From the NCBI GenBank assembly GCA_951640165.1, contig OX621261.1, forward strand, positions 4,092,001 to 4,156,000: DNA of 64,000 nucleotides, read 5' to 3'. Shown here piece after piece: positions 34,678-44,229 of the stretch. The position numbers were made by a program, and so were the translations under genes. The notes beneath the pieces are model-generated. The model searched no databases, was not told where the DNA came from, and saw only the letters and a program-made list of their open reading frames with translations. Source of the DNA: Pseudoips prasinana. Lineage: Eukaryota; Arthropoda; Insecta; Lepidoptera; Nolidae. Within the stretch, counting starts at the first letter, position 1. Each line of letters opens with the position of its first letter.

Positions 34678-35209
34678 GTTAGTTTGATATTTTGAACTGA
34701 ATTCAGAAGTGGGAGATTCTCAAATCGACTTTCTTCGTTAAACTGAATTTAAAAGAATTCTATATTCGCTTGTTGTTATCGACTGCCCTGGGTCTTTTAA
34801 ATCGACTTCGAAAGAATGCTATAAAATTATTTTCCACTGTGTCTTTTAAACAGATTTCGAAAAAAGATATAATTCGATTGTGGTTATCAATTTCAAAGTG
34901 TTTTTAAACTGACTTGCCATACTTCGACAGTGGTTAAATGGTTTTTAAATGGACTTCAAAATAATGCTTTAATTCCATTAAGTCTTCTAATCGACTTCAA
35001 AAGAATGCTATAATTTGATTGTGGTTACTAATTTCATTATTTTCAATGTCATTGTTTTATAAACTGTCTTCAAAGAAGGACGCTATCAATTTGGCTGCGT
35101 TTTATAACCAACCTAACAAATAGGACCATATTAATTTACTTTTGTATACTGCATTACAATTAAATGAATTCCTTATTTTTTGTCTATATTTATGCTTTAA
35201 ATTTAGATA

Positions 35210-35525
35210 CTAGCTGTGTCCCGCAGTTTTACCGGCGTTAAATTTTATAAATTATCACAGCTCTTACCCCGTAGGTGATAGTTTGATAATATGTAGCCTA
35301 TATGTTGACCCAACCTCTTAGTAATATTCATGCAAAATTTGAAGTAAATCCATGCCATACTTTTTGAATTTAGCCCGGACATACATACACAAACTGACAA
35401 AAATTCTAATAAACTATATTTTTGGCTTCAATATTGATTGCAGATCAAACCCCAAGTATCCTTTTAAAAAATATTTAGTGTACAGTTTTGAATTTCCTAC
35501 GTTTTTATTATATGTATGTATATTA
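35210..35525 (-). mobile_element. Helitron upstream of Cdc25 exon 5
   Basis: CTAGCTGTGTCCCGCAGTTT to about TATGTATGTATATTAGA. It ends 60 bp before the exon 5 acceptor; the termini are slightly worn. Confidence 0.75.
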
Positions 35526-35585
35526 GATATACAGTTAAATTTGGCCATTTTTTTATTATAAAGTTTTTTTTTGGAATTTTTCCAG

Positions 35586-35761
35586 GTTATAGACTGCCGC
35601 TACCCGTATGAATTTGAGGGGGGGCACATAATCAACGCTGTCAACTATTACACTCCATCCCAAATCTTGACCCTCATGAACAAGCCTTTGGAAAAGGACC
35701 CCAAGAAAAGAAGTATTCTGGTGTTCCACTGCGAGTTCTCTCTGGAGAGAGGGCCTAAACT
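35586..35761 (+). CDS. Cdc25-type phosphatase, exon 5 with active site (aa 538-595 plus two bases)
   Basis: Catalytic core. Acceptor TTTTTCCAG ends at 35,585 and donor GTAAGT begins at 35,762 (phase 2). The peptide begins VIDCRYPYEFEGGHI, the Cdc25 signature, and ends with the phosphatase P-loop HCEFSLERG. That is HCx5R with nucleophile Cys586 and Arg592; the Glu and Phe after the Cys match the Cdc25 family rather than generic rhodaneses. All expected catalytic residues are present, so the enzyme should be active. The intron that follows (35,762-39,127) is the longest and holds a TA-type MITE, a Helitron remnant, a mariner and a tandem array. Confidence 0.95.
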
Positions 35762-35898
35762 GTAAGTCTATAGTTGTTTCTGGCACTCGGCGGCCGCTAC
35801 CACGCTTGGCTCGTGCGTTGCATGCCCACAGTTCTGATCTAACCTACTTTTCTAGTAGCGAAATATCTTTTCAGTTACGCCCGGGTAAATTTACTGTA

Positions 35899-36032
35899 CA
35901 GACGCCAGCACATCCAGCTACCCCCATCTGTCAAATTTCTTTTATAGATTTTCAACTTTATCACAAAAGCATAAGGTTCATTTTCAATTGGGGAAATTTG
36001 ACAGATTGGGGTAACTTGATGTGCGGCGTCTT
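35899..36032. mobile_element. TA-type MITE in Cdc25 intron 5
   Basis: CAGACGCCAGCACATCCAGC to GATGTGCGGCGTCTT between TA dinucleotides. Ends and target suggest Tc1/mariner mobilisation. Confidence 0.8.
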
Positions 36033-36052
36033 TACAAACAGTATAAGATTGA

Positions 36053-36232
36053 CTAGCAATGCCCACGGACTTCGTTCCGCGTTATAAATATTTGATGATG
36101 AATCATAGCCTATGACACTCCAGCTCTATATTGGTGAAATAATTTTGAAAATTGGTTCAGTAGATCCAGAGATTACCCCTTACAACGTCACAAACTCACA
36201 AATGTTATACCTCTTTATAATATTAGTATACA
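36053..36232 (-). mobile_element. Helitron in Cdc25 intron 5
   Basis: CTAGCAATGCCCACGGACTT with hairpin GGACTTCGTTCC at left; right end CTTTATAATATTAGTATACA. Same family as the fragment at the window start. Confidence 0.75.
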
Positions 36233-36579
36233 TGGTTGTTAAATTTTTTGATGCTTTCAAAAAGATTCCAATACTAAATACAGGGTGTATTTAGTTTTTT
36301 GTTTTTTTTTCTACCAAGCTGCAAAAGCTTTCGGCTCACCTGATGATATGCTGCTACTCCCACCCCGATGTCCTCTAGCGACCCATCTACCACCCAGTAC
36401 TATTAACATTAACATTTTATCCTGAGGAGATTTTAAGGTTTTCTCATTTCAAACTACTTAATTTTATATTAAACTACAACATATGCCCTATATTGTATGT
36501 CGCTCCCTACCGCCTCTAATAATAAAAATCTGTTACATATAGCAACACTGTCTTTTGTCTATGTTCAATGTGTAATCTG

Positions 36580-36778
36580 TAAAAGCCTGCCAACGGAATC
36601 AAGTATGTTATCCCACTTCTGACACCATTCACACACTGGGACAATATTCACGCACAACCATCTGATCCCAAACTAAGTAGCGCTTGTACTATGGAAACTA
36701 GATAACTGATATACTATATATAATACTTTATTTAGTAAATACATACTTATTTAGATAATTACACCCAGACTCTTATTA
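36580..36778. repeat. SINE-derived 202-bp tandem unit 1, split from the array by mariner
   Basis: Begins AAAAGCCTGCCAACGGAATC and runs through ACTGGGACAATATTCACGCA and the reverse-strand tail of SINE A (CAAACTAAGTAGCGCTTGTA) to ACACCCAGACTC. The same unit recurs after the mariner at 38,071. Confidence 0.8.
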
Positions 36779-38066
36779 ATAGGTCTTTACCTATGAAATT
36801 GCCGTTTTGTATGAAAAAATTTAAACGAATTTTTTTCATGAATTTTTTTATTTGTATTAATCGAAGTAATCACCCATGCAATCAATGCATCTTTGCCATC
36901 GCAGTGGCAGTTTATTGATGCCCTTCTTAAAGAAATCAGCTGGACGGGAGGCAACAAATTCTTCAAAGGCATTTTGTACTGCCTCTCGGGTATTGAATTT
37001 TTTTCCCGCCAAGAAGTTATCCAAATTCTGGAAAAAGTAGTAGTCTGTAGGCGCAAGGTCTGGTGAGTAGGGCGGATGACGGAGAGCTTCCAACCCCAGT
37101 TCTTGCAACTTGGAGACCGTCTGCTGTGCAGTATGAGGTCGCGCGTTGTCGTGCAGGAGCAGCGGAGACGAGCGATTGACCAATGCTGGTTGGAGATGCG
37201 CCAGCTTCTCCATCATTGTGCTCAGTTCTTCACAGTACACATCTGCAGTAATGCTCACCCCGTTTGGTAAGAAGCTGTGATGAATCACACCGGCGCTAGA
37301 CCACCAAACAGTGACCATCACTTTTCTAGGGGTAAGTTTTCGTTTAGGGCATTGTTTAGGTGCTGAACCAGGATCCAACCAACTTGCTGAGCGCTTGCGG
37401 TTATCAAACAGAATCCATTTTTCATCGCAGGTAACAATGCGGTTCAAAATTCCTTCATTTGTGTGTCTGTTGAGCAGTGCAAGGCACGTCTCGACGCGTA
37501 CTTCGCGCTGGCGATCATTGAGTTCGTGGGGCACCCATTTGTCAAGCTTTTTTACCTTGCCAATTTGACGCAAATGGACCAATATTGTTTTGACGCTAAC
37601 GTCGAAAGCTGCTGCTAATTCAGCCGTAGATTGTGTATCATCAGCTTCCACAACCGCCTTTAATTCGTCATTGTCGACCAAAGTCTTCGGACGACCGCGA
37701 GGTTCATTTTTCAGGTCGAAATTTCCAGAACGGAAGCGAGCAAACCAATAACAGGTGGTGCGTTGGTTTGTAGTGTTAGCTCCGTAAACGTCGTTGATGT
37801 TGCGTGCCGCTTGTGCCGCGTTGCTGCCACGACGGTACTCATATTCCATAATTACTCGAATTTTTAACGTATCCACGATGACGAAAAAGATTGAAATGCG
37901 ATGAAAATGTAACACTAATCAATAAAGAAATGACTACTTTTGGAAAAAAGAATCCATGTTTTTAAAATAAAATTAATTTGAAATTAGAATTCTTAGCCAA
38001 ACAAAAATTATTTTGATTTGAAATGGCCAGTACTGCAGAATGGCAATTTCATAGGTAAAGACCTAA
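36779..38066 (-). mobile_element. full-length mariner transposon, copy 1, in Cdc25 intron 5
   Basis: This 1,288-bp element has terminal inverted repeats (left ATAGGTCTTTACCTATGAAA, right end its complement with TTAGG) and TA duplications at 36,777-36,778 and 38,067-38,068. The neighbouring tandem units supply an empty-site counterpart: flanks CAGACTCTTAT-TA and TA-TAATGAAAGCC rejoin to match CAGACTCATATTATAATGAA at about 38,260, apart from one base. Size, ends and target site match mariner. It lies antisense to the host gene. Confidence 0.95.
36857..37882 (-). CDS. mariner transposase, copy 1 (start codon altered)
   Basis: Cut-and-paste transposase of the mariner family. It has an N-terminal helix-turn-helix region (RRGSNAAQAARNIND, then the paired-like DVSVKTILVHLRQIGKVKKL), the linker WVPHEL, and the catalytic triad blocks TCDEKW (first Asp), HDNARPH (second Asp) and YSPDLAPTDY (third Asp, 34 residues later: D,D34D). 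It ends GDYFD before the stop. Alignment by eye with cecropia-type mariners places the start at MDTLKIRVIMEYEY. Here that ATG (37,880-37,882) is GTG, so translation would need an upstream ATG (37,913) or the internal ATG at 37,853-37,855. Otherwise no stop or frameshift is seen. Confidence 0.9.
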   Translation of the reverse strand, partial: VIVDTLKIRVIMEYEYRRGSNAAQAARNINDVYGANTTNQRTTCYWFARFRSGNFDLKNEPRGRPKTLVDNDELKAVVEADDTQSTAELAAAFDVSVKTILVHLRQIGKVKKLDKWVPHELNDRQREVRVETCLALLNRHTNEGILNRIVTCDEKWILFDNRKRSASWLDPGSAPKQCPKRKLTPRKVMVTVWWSSAGVIHHSFLPNGVSITADVYCEELSTMMEKLAHLQPALVNRSSPLLLHDNARPHTAQQTVSKLQELGLEALRHPPYSPDLAPTDYYFFQNLDNFLAGKKFNTREAVQNAFEEFVASRPADFFKKGINKLPLRWQRCIDCMGDYFD

Positions 38067-38720
38067 TATAATGAAAGCCTCTCCACGTAATCAAGTCTAT
38101 TATCCCACTTCTGACACCAATCACATACTGGGACAATATTCACGCACAACCATCTGATCCCAAACTAAGTAGCGCTTGTACTATGGAAACTAGATAACTG
38201 ATATACTATATATAATACTTTATTTGGTAAATACATACTTATTTAGATAATTACACCCAGACTCATATTATAATGAAAGCCTGTCCACGTAATCAAGTCT
38301 ATTATCCCACTTCTGACACCATTCACACACTGGGACAATATTCACACACAAACATCTGATCCCAAACTAAGTAGCGCTTGAACTATGGAAACTAGATAAC
38401 TGATATACAACATATAATACTTTATTTTGTAAATACATACTTATTTAGATAATTACACCCGGACTCATATTATAATAAAAGCCTCTCCACGTAATCAAGT
38501 TTATTATCCCACTTCTGACACCATTCATACACTGGGACAATATTCACACACAACCATCTGATCCCGAACTAAGCAGAGCTGGTACTATGGAAACCAGATA
38601 ACTGATATACTACATATAATACTTTATTTTGTAAATACATACTTATTAAGATAATTACACCCAGACTCAGGACAAACAGACATGTTCAAATATCTGTTCT
38701 GCAAGGGTCCTGAAAGGCAA
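38067..38720. repeat. 202-bp tandem array derived from SINE A, three further units
   Basis: Units start at 38,071, 38,273 and 38,475, a spacing of exactly 202 bp twice. Each contains ATGAAAGCCTSTCCACGTAA, then the inverted 3' half of SINE A up to ACACCCAGACTC. Only the last unit continues into the SINE head (CAGGACAAACAGACATGTTC), so the array probably grew from one SINE copy plus its flank. Confidence 0.85.
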
Positions 38721-39127
38721 GCATTTAAAATTGCAGTTATTAACCAAAATGGGCTGTTTATTGCAGTTGGAATCCGTTTTGGAGATTTGCTTGGTCTTAT
38801 AATTTGTTTATAGGGAACTTCATTAATTTTATATGGTAACACTGCAGTCAAAATATGGGTCTTACATTGTTCTTATGTCCAATTTAAAAATACCGTACCG
38901 TATATTAGCCTTTCGGCGTGCAAATGTCTTACACATAATTATCAATTTTAATTTATTAACAAACTAAATATAAATATCGAATTTATTTAATAGTTACACA
39001 ATACATATTATATTATGTTTACCTTATTTATCGTCAAAGTATTCCTTGCTTGTGTTTAAGCTTTACTTAAAAGGTATTCAGAAAGCCTTTTATATATATT
39101 TTATAATTGCATCTTTTCTTATTTCAG

Positions 39128-39359
39128 ATCACGCTTCCTTCGCTCTTCAGATCGCGAACAAAACGCTGAGAACTACCCTCATTTACACTACCCAGAGGTC
39201 TACTTACTGCACGAGGGATACCGGGCGTTCTATATCAGACACCCTACTCTGTGTTCCGCCGGATACACGGCCATGTTGGACCCCAAACATCGATCACAGC
39301 TAAGACAACATCGACAGCCTTCCCAACAGACCAGAAAGAGGACTAGGTTGCTATTATAA
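39128..39359 (+). CDS. Cdc25-type phosphatase, last exon (aa 596-672, stop TAA)
   Basis: C-terminal exon. Acceptor TCTTATTTCAG ends at 39,127; the first base completes the split Leu codon from exon 5. The peptide runs LSRFLRSSDREQNAENYPHL, then YPEVYLLHEGYRAFY, matching the FxRxxDRxxN...YPxxYPExYLLxGGY block of Cdc25 C-termini. It ends in a basic tail (RQHRQPSQQTRKRTRLLL) that may help bind the Cdk-cyclin substrate. The TAA is at 39,357-39,359. The complete model (30,919-31,413; 32,992-33,955; 34,526-34,677; 35,586-35,761; 39,128-39,359) codes for 672 aa without a frame break. Confidence 0.93.
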
Positions 39360-39825
39360 AGGTATTTTGGTGGGGGGTCTATTTTACCCCGGGGTGTATT
39401 TTACCCTAGGGTCTATTTTACCCCAGGGTGTATTATACCCCAGGGTCTATTTTACACCAGGACTCTAATACGCTAGGACAACAACTTTCAGTTATAAGAT
39501 ATGTTTGCAGAGGGTTTTAAATTTACCAAAAGTAAAAAAAATCTTTACCTGGGTCAGATAGACCCTGCCGTGTACATTATACGGGGGTTAGGTAAATGTT
39601 GTAAAGACTCTTATATTATGAGATGAATATGACCCCAGGAGTAGATGTTGAGTTTGGGGTAAATTACACCCTTGTTTCACTAGAGAAACACGAAACGAGT
39701 TGTTAGTTCGGTCTCGGTTTTCAAGTGTCAGTTCAGACGAGATCCTTTCTAAACCGGGACTTAGAAAATACATTGTACATAAAAAGTTGCCATATTATGA
39801 ATAAATTTTAATATAAAGCTTTTAT
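39360..39825 (+). other. Cdc25 3' UTR with polyadenylation signal
   Basis: The region between the TAA and AATAAA at 39,800-39,805 is the simplest 3' UTR. It carries a 17-bp minisatellite near its start. Cleavage would fall near 39,820; the exact site is not visible. Confidence 0.5.
39376..39460 (+). repeat. 17-bp minisatellite, five units, in the Cdc25 3' UTR
   Basis: Five consecutive units of GGTSTATTTTACCCCAG start at 39,376, 39,393, 39,410, 39,427 and 39,444, exactly 17 bp apart. They alternate GGTCT and GGTGT at the start. Each unit carries GGGT...ACCC, so the transcript could form stacked hairpins. Related words recur loosely up to 39,665. Confidence 0.85.
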
Positions 39826-39884
39826 GCTAATAACACGAGAATTGGTGCGTTTGAGCGAAAGAATTTATATAAACAGACTTAAGG

Positions 39885-40050
39885 CTAGGGAAAGCACCTA
39901 GGCGCGCGGTCTGTTCATAGGTGGGTGACCGCCGCAGTGGTATAATTTGTTAAGCTTGACAGTATTGGCTGTAGTCGAGAAGCTATGTCAGAGGCCTACT
40001 GGACGGCTTGAACAACTCTGACTCCAGAGTAACCACTGCCCATAAGTAAT
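39885..40050 (+). mobile_element. 5S rRNA-derived SINE, copy 3
   Basis: GCGCGGTCTGTTCATAGGTG, GGTGACCGCC, then CGGCTTGAACAACTCTGACT. Lies just past the Cdc25 polyadenylation signal. Confidence 0.65.
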
Positions 40051-40504
40051 GTTCAACGCAGTAAACCTGTTTACATAATTACCTTTGCTAGCAAAAAAAA
40101 AAATAGTTCCATATCTCGCCGCACCAATTTCTAGATGTCGCTAGCAACCTATTTCCCACCTCTAAATTAGTTTTTAGTTTAGTTTTTAATGTCTGACTTT
40201 GCAATATATAAATTAGGCGAAATTATTTCAACGGTGTTTCTTTTTTAAATTTCGAATATTTTAAATAGTTGTTAGTCGAATCGTGTTCTGAAATTGAAAT
40301 ATGTGAGATATATATCATTCGTTTGAAATTGAAATTTGAAACATGTTTCTAATTGACAAATTGAAATTGCCGTTTGGGATTTGAAACATGTTTCTAATTA
40401 AAAAATCCAGTTTGTTTTTTAATAAGTTTAGGAAGCTAATATCTTTTTTTGTATTTAGGTAAATTAATGTCCTACATGTAATAGAATTGCATAACTTTTG
40501 ACTG

Positions 40505-40572
40505 TCCGATTGTCCCGACAGCTTGTTCAACTGCAGATTACGTGGTCCTGGGTTCAACTTCCGGGTTTGACA
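40505..40572 (+). mobile_element. SINE C head, degenerate
   Basis: GTTCAACTGCAGATTACGTG and CTGGGTTCAACTTCCGGGTT resemble the SINE C head. The body is missing. Confidence 0.5.
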
Positions 40573-40671
40573 ATATCACAAAGTATGTCTAAACGGAAGA
40601 CATCGACTCACTGGGATGAGTAGTTGAAATAAAATGTGGACGTTCTCCGGGGAGAATCCTTTTTAAATCAT

Positions 40672-40890
40672 TATCATCATCATATCAGCCAATAGATGCA
40701 CCATGCTGGACAAAGGCCTCCCCCAAAGATCTCCAGAAATGCGCTTGCGCTATCCGCATCCAGCAACTTCCAGCGACCCTCACCAGATCATCGGTCCATC
40801 TTGTAGGGGGCCTGCCCACGCTGCGTGTTCCAGTTCGTGGTCGCCACTTGAGACCCTTCTCCCCCAACAGCCTACTTTTCAATGGCAATT
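40672..40890 (-). pseudogene. RTE-like LINE 3' fragment with reverse transcriptase C-terminus
   Basis: Minus frame 40,685-40,888 contains TGTRSVGRPPTRWTDDLVRV and AGSCWMRIAQAHFWRSLGEA, the well-known C-terminal end of insect RTE-type reverse transcriptases. It is followed by the (ATG)n tail seen on the plus strand as ATCATCATCATATCAGCC. Confidence 0.75.
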
Positions 40891-40891
40891 C

Positions 40892-41638
40892 TTATACCCC
40901 TTGTCTTTTTTGGGGTGTACTTACGTACACCACTTCGACTCTTCAGGATCTTTTGTAGTAACCCCCATTGGTTTTTATTCTATCCCTAGAGCCCTGAATG
41001 AAGTCTGCACATAATTCAGTACGCTTGTTAGGGGTAGATCCTTTTAGTCCTCTGGTTCTGAATGTGCCAGCCCCATGGCCATTCTGTGTCTTGCCAACGC
41101 ATCGCATTTACATATTATATGCAGCACTGCATATAATATGTAAATGCGATGCGTGTTTTTTCATTTTCTTCCCCACAGCTTCTGCAGATCGGGCTATTCG
41201 ACAGTCTTATCCCCGTTATCCCCATCATCCCCATCTTAATTCAAAAGATCTGTTCATAGTCCCAAATACTGGGCAAATTGAGCCCTTAACTTAATTGTAT
41301 AAAAATTCGAATGATATATATCTCATATATATTTAAAGTATAATTAATTTTAAACGTTTATAAGCTTTAAAATGTTATTATAAATATTTTAAGTTCATTG
41401 TATATATATTTCTTTTGTTAGCACATAACGTCTGACATTGCCATACTTGTTACGTCAATATTATTGACAGATGACAAATGTCAGATACAGATAAAATTAT
41501 ATTATTCTACTGGCATACCGCGCTACTCACACACGATTGCGCCAATGACGAGAATTAATATCCTGGTGTCAGTCATTGAAGCCGCTTAGTAGGTCTTTGA
41601 CATGGCTGACTCTGGCATGGGACTGATAGTTTAACGTG
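40892..41638. other. unassigned region
   Basis: Only the hairpin palindrome at 41,099 stands out. The 98-codon frame at 40,998-41,294 runs across the hairpin and has no domain. Confidence 0.4.
41099..41152. repeat. perfect 26-bp hairpin palindrome
   Basis: GCATCGCATTTACATATTAT continues to ATGCAG, then two bases (CA), then the exact complement. In single-stranded form it would make a 26-bp stem with a minimal loop. Confidence 0.85.
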
Positions 41639-41639
41639 A

Positions 41640-41812
41640 CTATACTACTTGGCACGCGGTCTGTTTATAGATGGGTGACCGCAAAGTATGAGTGAATCCG
41701 TGTTTAGGCAGGCACGTTAAACCAGTTCCTGCTATTGTCGTTAAGCCATGTCAGAGGCCTTCTGGGCGGCTTGAACAACTCTGACACTAGCGTAACCTGC
41801 CTACACGATAAA
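41640..41812 (+). mobile_element. 5S rRNA-derived SINE, copy 4
   Basis: GGCACGCGGTCTGTTTATAG, ATGGGTGACCGC, then GGGCGGCTTGAACAACTCTG. Same order of blocks as the other copies. Confidence 0.65.
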
Positions 41813-42164
41813 GAAAGAGGAAGAATACAAAATTATAACGCGGCTCGTAACTATTTGTCATTTGACACCTGTCACTGATATTGACGTAACAGACATGTGG
41901 CGACGCGTAGCGGTGAAATTTGACGGTTTTAGATGTCATTACAAAATTACAATTTAAAAGTATGGAATCTTCATAATACATTTGTGTCCTGTAAGATGGG
42001 ACTACAACTATGGAGAAAAAATCGTTTAAATAACTTATTACGGTTCATGAGCTGACGGACAGACAGACAGATGGACGGACGGGAAAAATATATCCATGAA
42101 AAGTGAAATAATTGGTTATCCCTACTGTATTTTTTTATTAGATTCATATTTGTCTCCGATGACG

Positions 42165-44057
42165 CACAGTGGAACGAATGTATGGGAGCGGTTGGACGTA
42201 GACATGTCCGAAAAAAAAGAGTAAAATTATGCCAAACTAATGATGCCATCTTATTCGATTACTTAATGCCTTCATAACTTGTGGTGATGAATTTCTTCAT
42301 AACTCCCATATTTCGGGAGTAATTTGAGAAAATGTGAAATTTTACTATGAAAATGAGTGTATCGAGCTCTCTCCCTCCTGATTCCGGGCTTGTTTCAAGT
42401 AGCGGTCTCTAATATCATAATGCTAATACTAAGAGCTATATTTAATACTAAGACACATAGTGCGCCAAATGTGCACTTTCTGGGATAAAGAGTGATGTTT
42501 ATTTTATAACACAATTTTTTTATTTTTTGTTTATTTTGTTGATTAAAACCGTTTTTCTAAAGGTTTACCTTATTACAATAACATTTCTGAGCAGCCAATT
42601 AGAGAAGATATAAGCTAATTAGGATATATAATTAGGGACTTAAGGTTTACATATAAAACTGATGCACTAATGATTACTGATAAGAACATTGCTATTATTT
42701 AATTACTAAATGGCTCTTAATACACTAATTTAGCATGCATCATTTACTAATTATCACAATAACTAATTACCTTGCAATATTTAACAAAGGATACCTGGGA
42801 TACCTGGATTTTATATAAATAGGTCACTATTAGTAACTTTAAAATCAGTGTTGATTTACACCTCGTTGTATCCAAGCTAATCTCGCAATGTATTTTCCAA
42901 ATTTTAATACAAATCTTGATATTCACGTTGCTTTATGCGCACGCGCACTTACGAGGACTAGGATGTGTACAAGTTGAAGCATCAGATTTAGCAGGAGAAA
43001 TTATGGGCTCGATGACGTCACTTATATTTTCTGTAGAAGGTTCCATATTTTCATTCTGTAATTCCGGCCATTGAATTGCAGCCTGTAGCCAAATCTCATG
43101 TTTCTTCCGAAACTTATCTGTGCTTCTTCCAGACTGTGTCCATTTTGCATAAATGCGGTAGCAAAATCGACGACACCAGTCTTTTAAACTTGTTTCAGCA
43201 CTTTCACATAACTGAACACAACTGTTATCTTTTAAAACACTGAACAAATAGTTAAAGTCGCGTAAATCTTTATGTGCGCGTGCGCATAAAGCAACGTGAA
43301 TATCAAGATTTGTATTAAAATTTGGAAAATACATTGCGAGATTAGCTTGGATACAACGAGGTGTAAATCAACACTGATTTTAAAGTTACTAATAGTGACC
43401 TATTTATATAAAATCCAGGTATCCCAGGTATCCTTTGTTAAATATTGCAAGGTAATTAGTTATTGTGATAATTAGTAAATGATGCATGCTAAATTAGTGT
43501 ATTAAGAGCCATTTAGTAATTAAATAATAGCAATGTTCTTATCAGTAATCATTAGTGCATCAGTTTTATATGTAAACCTTAAGTCCCTAATTATATATCC
43601 TAATTAGCTTATATCTTCTCTAATTGGCTGCTCAGAAATGTTATTGTAATAAGGTAAACCTTTAGAAAAACGGTTTTAATCAACAAAATAAACAAAAAAT
43701 AAAAAAATTGTGTTATAAAATAAACATCACTCTTTATCCCAGAAAGTGCACATTTGGCGCACTATGTGTCTTAGTATTAAATATAGCTCTTAGTATTAGC
43801 ATTATGATATTAGAGACCGCTACTTGAAACAAGCCCGGAATCAGGAGGGAGAGAGCTCGATACACTCATTTTCATAGTAAAATTTCACATTTTCTCAAAT
43901 TACTCCCGAAATATGGGAGTTATGAAGAAATTCATCACCACAAGTTATGAAGGCATTAAGTAATCGAATAAGATGGCATCATTAGTTTGGCATAATTTTA
44001 CTCTTTTTTTTCGGACATGTCTACGTCCAACCGCTCCCATACATTCGTTCCACTGTG
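42165..44057. mobile_element. 1.9-kb palindromic DNA element with Transib-type ends
   Basis: Two inverted arms of 784 bp each (42,165-42,948 and 43,274-44,057) surround a 325-bp core. The equal arm lengths imply no net indels, and by eye the arms look nearly identical. The element begins CACAGTGGAACGAATG and ends with its complement. It is flanked by perfect 5-bp copies of TGACG at 42,160-42,164 and 44,058-44,062. CAC-type termini with a 5-bp, CG-containing duplication are hallmarks of Transib, the transposase family related to RAG1. An A-rich stretch (CCGAAAAAAAAGAG) follows about 45 bp inside each end. No transposase is present, so it would be non-autonomous. Confidence 0.8.
42933..43334 (-). 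CDS. unrecognised ORF spanning the core of the palindromic element
   Basis: 133-aa open frame that starts in one arm, crosses the entire non-repeated core and ends just inside the other arm. The core part reads like real protein: ETSLKDWCRRFCYRIYAKWT, then QSGRSTDKFRKKHEIWLQAA and IQWPELQ. It is basic and aromatic followed by a Ser/Pro/Glu-rich tail. I do not recognise the family. The pattern of a short basic region before a WxxxxxxxPEL segment loosely recalls anonymous repeat-derived proteins of arthropods, but this is an impression only. It may be a captured host-gene fragment or a relic of an element protein. Confidence 0.45.
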   Translation of the reverse strand: MYFPNFNTNLDIHVALCARAHKDLRDFNYLFSVLKDNSCVQLCESAETSLKDWCRRFCYRIYAKWTQSGRSTDKFRKKHEIWLQAAIQWPELQNENMEPSTENISDVIEPIISPAKSDASTCTHPSPRKCACA

Positions 44058-44229
44058 TGACGTACGGACAGACAGAGCTTTTAAAGCGACTTCAGAAATA
44101 AATTCCACTGTATGTTATTTTTTTTTAATATCTAATAACTTCACATACTATCGATCTTAGTGTAAATCCATCTTAATATTGTGAATGAATATTTAAGTTA
44201 AATCAAAGGTCCTAATAAAAAAAAAATAT

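Noticed and set aside
40998..41294. 98-codon frame as a gene
   Set aside because: It crosses the hairpin palindrome and has no recognisable domain or conserved composition.
42165..44057. Inverted repeats as an integrated virus or LTR element
   Set aside because: No polymerase, integrase or capsid-like frames; the ends and 5-bp duplication fit a DNA transposon.
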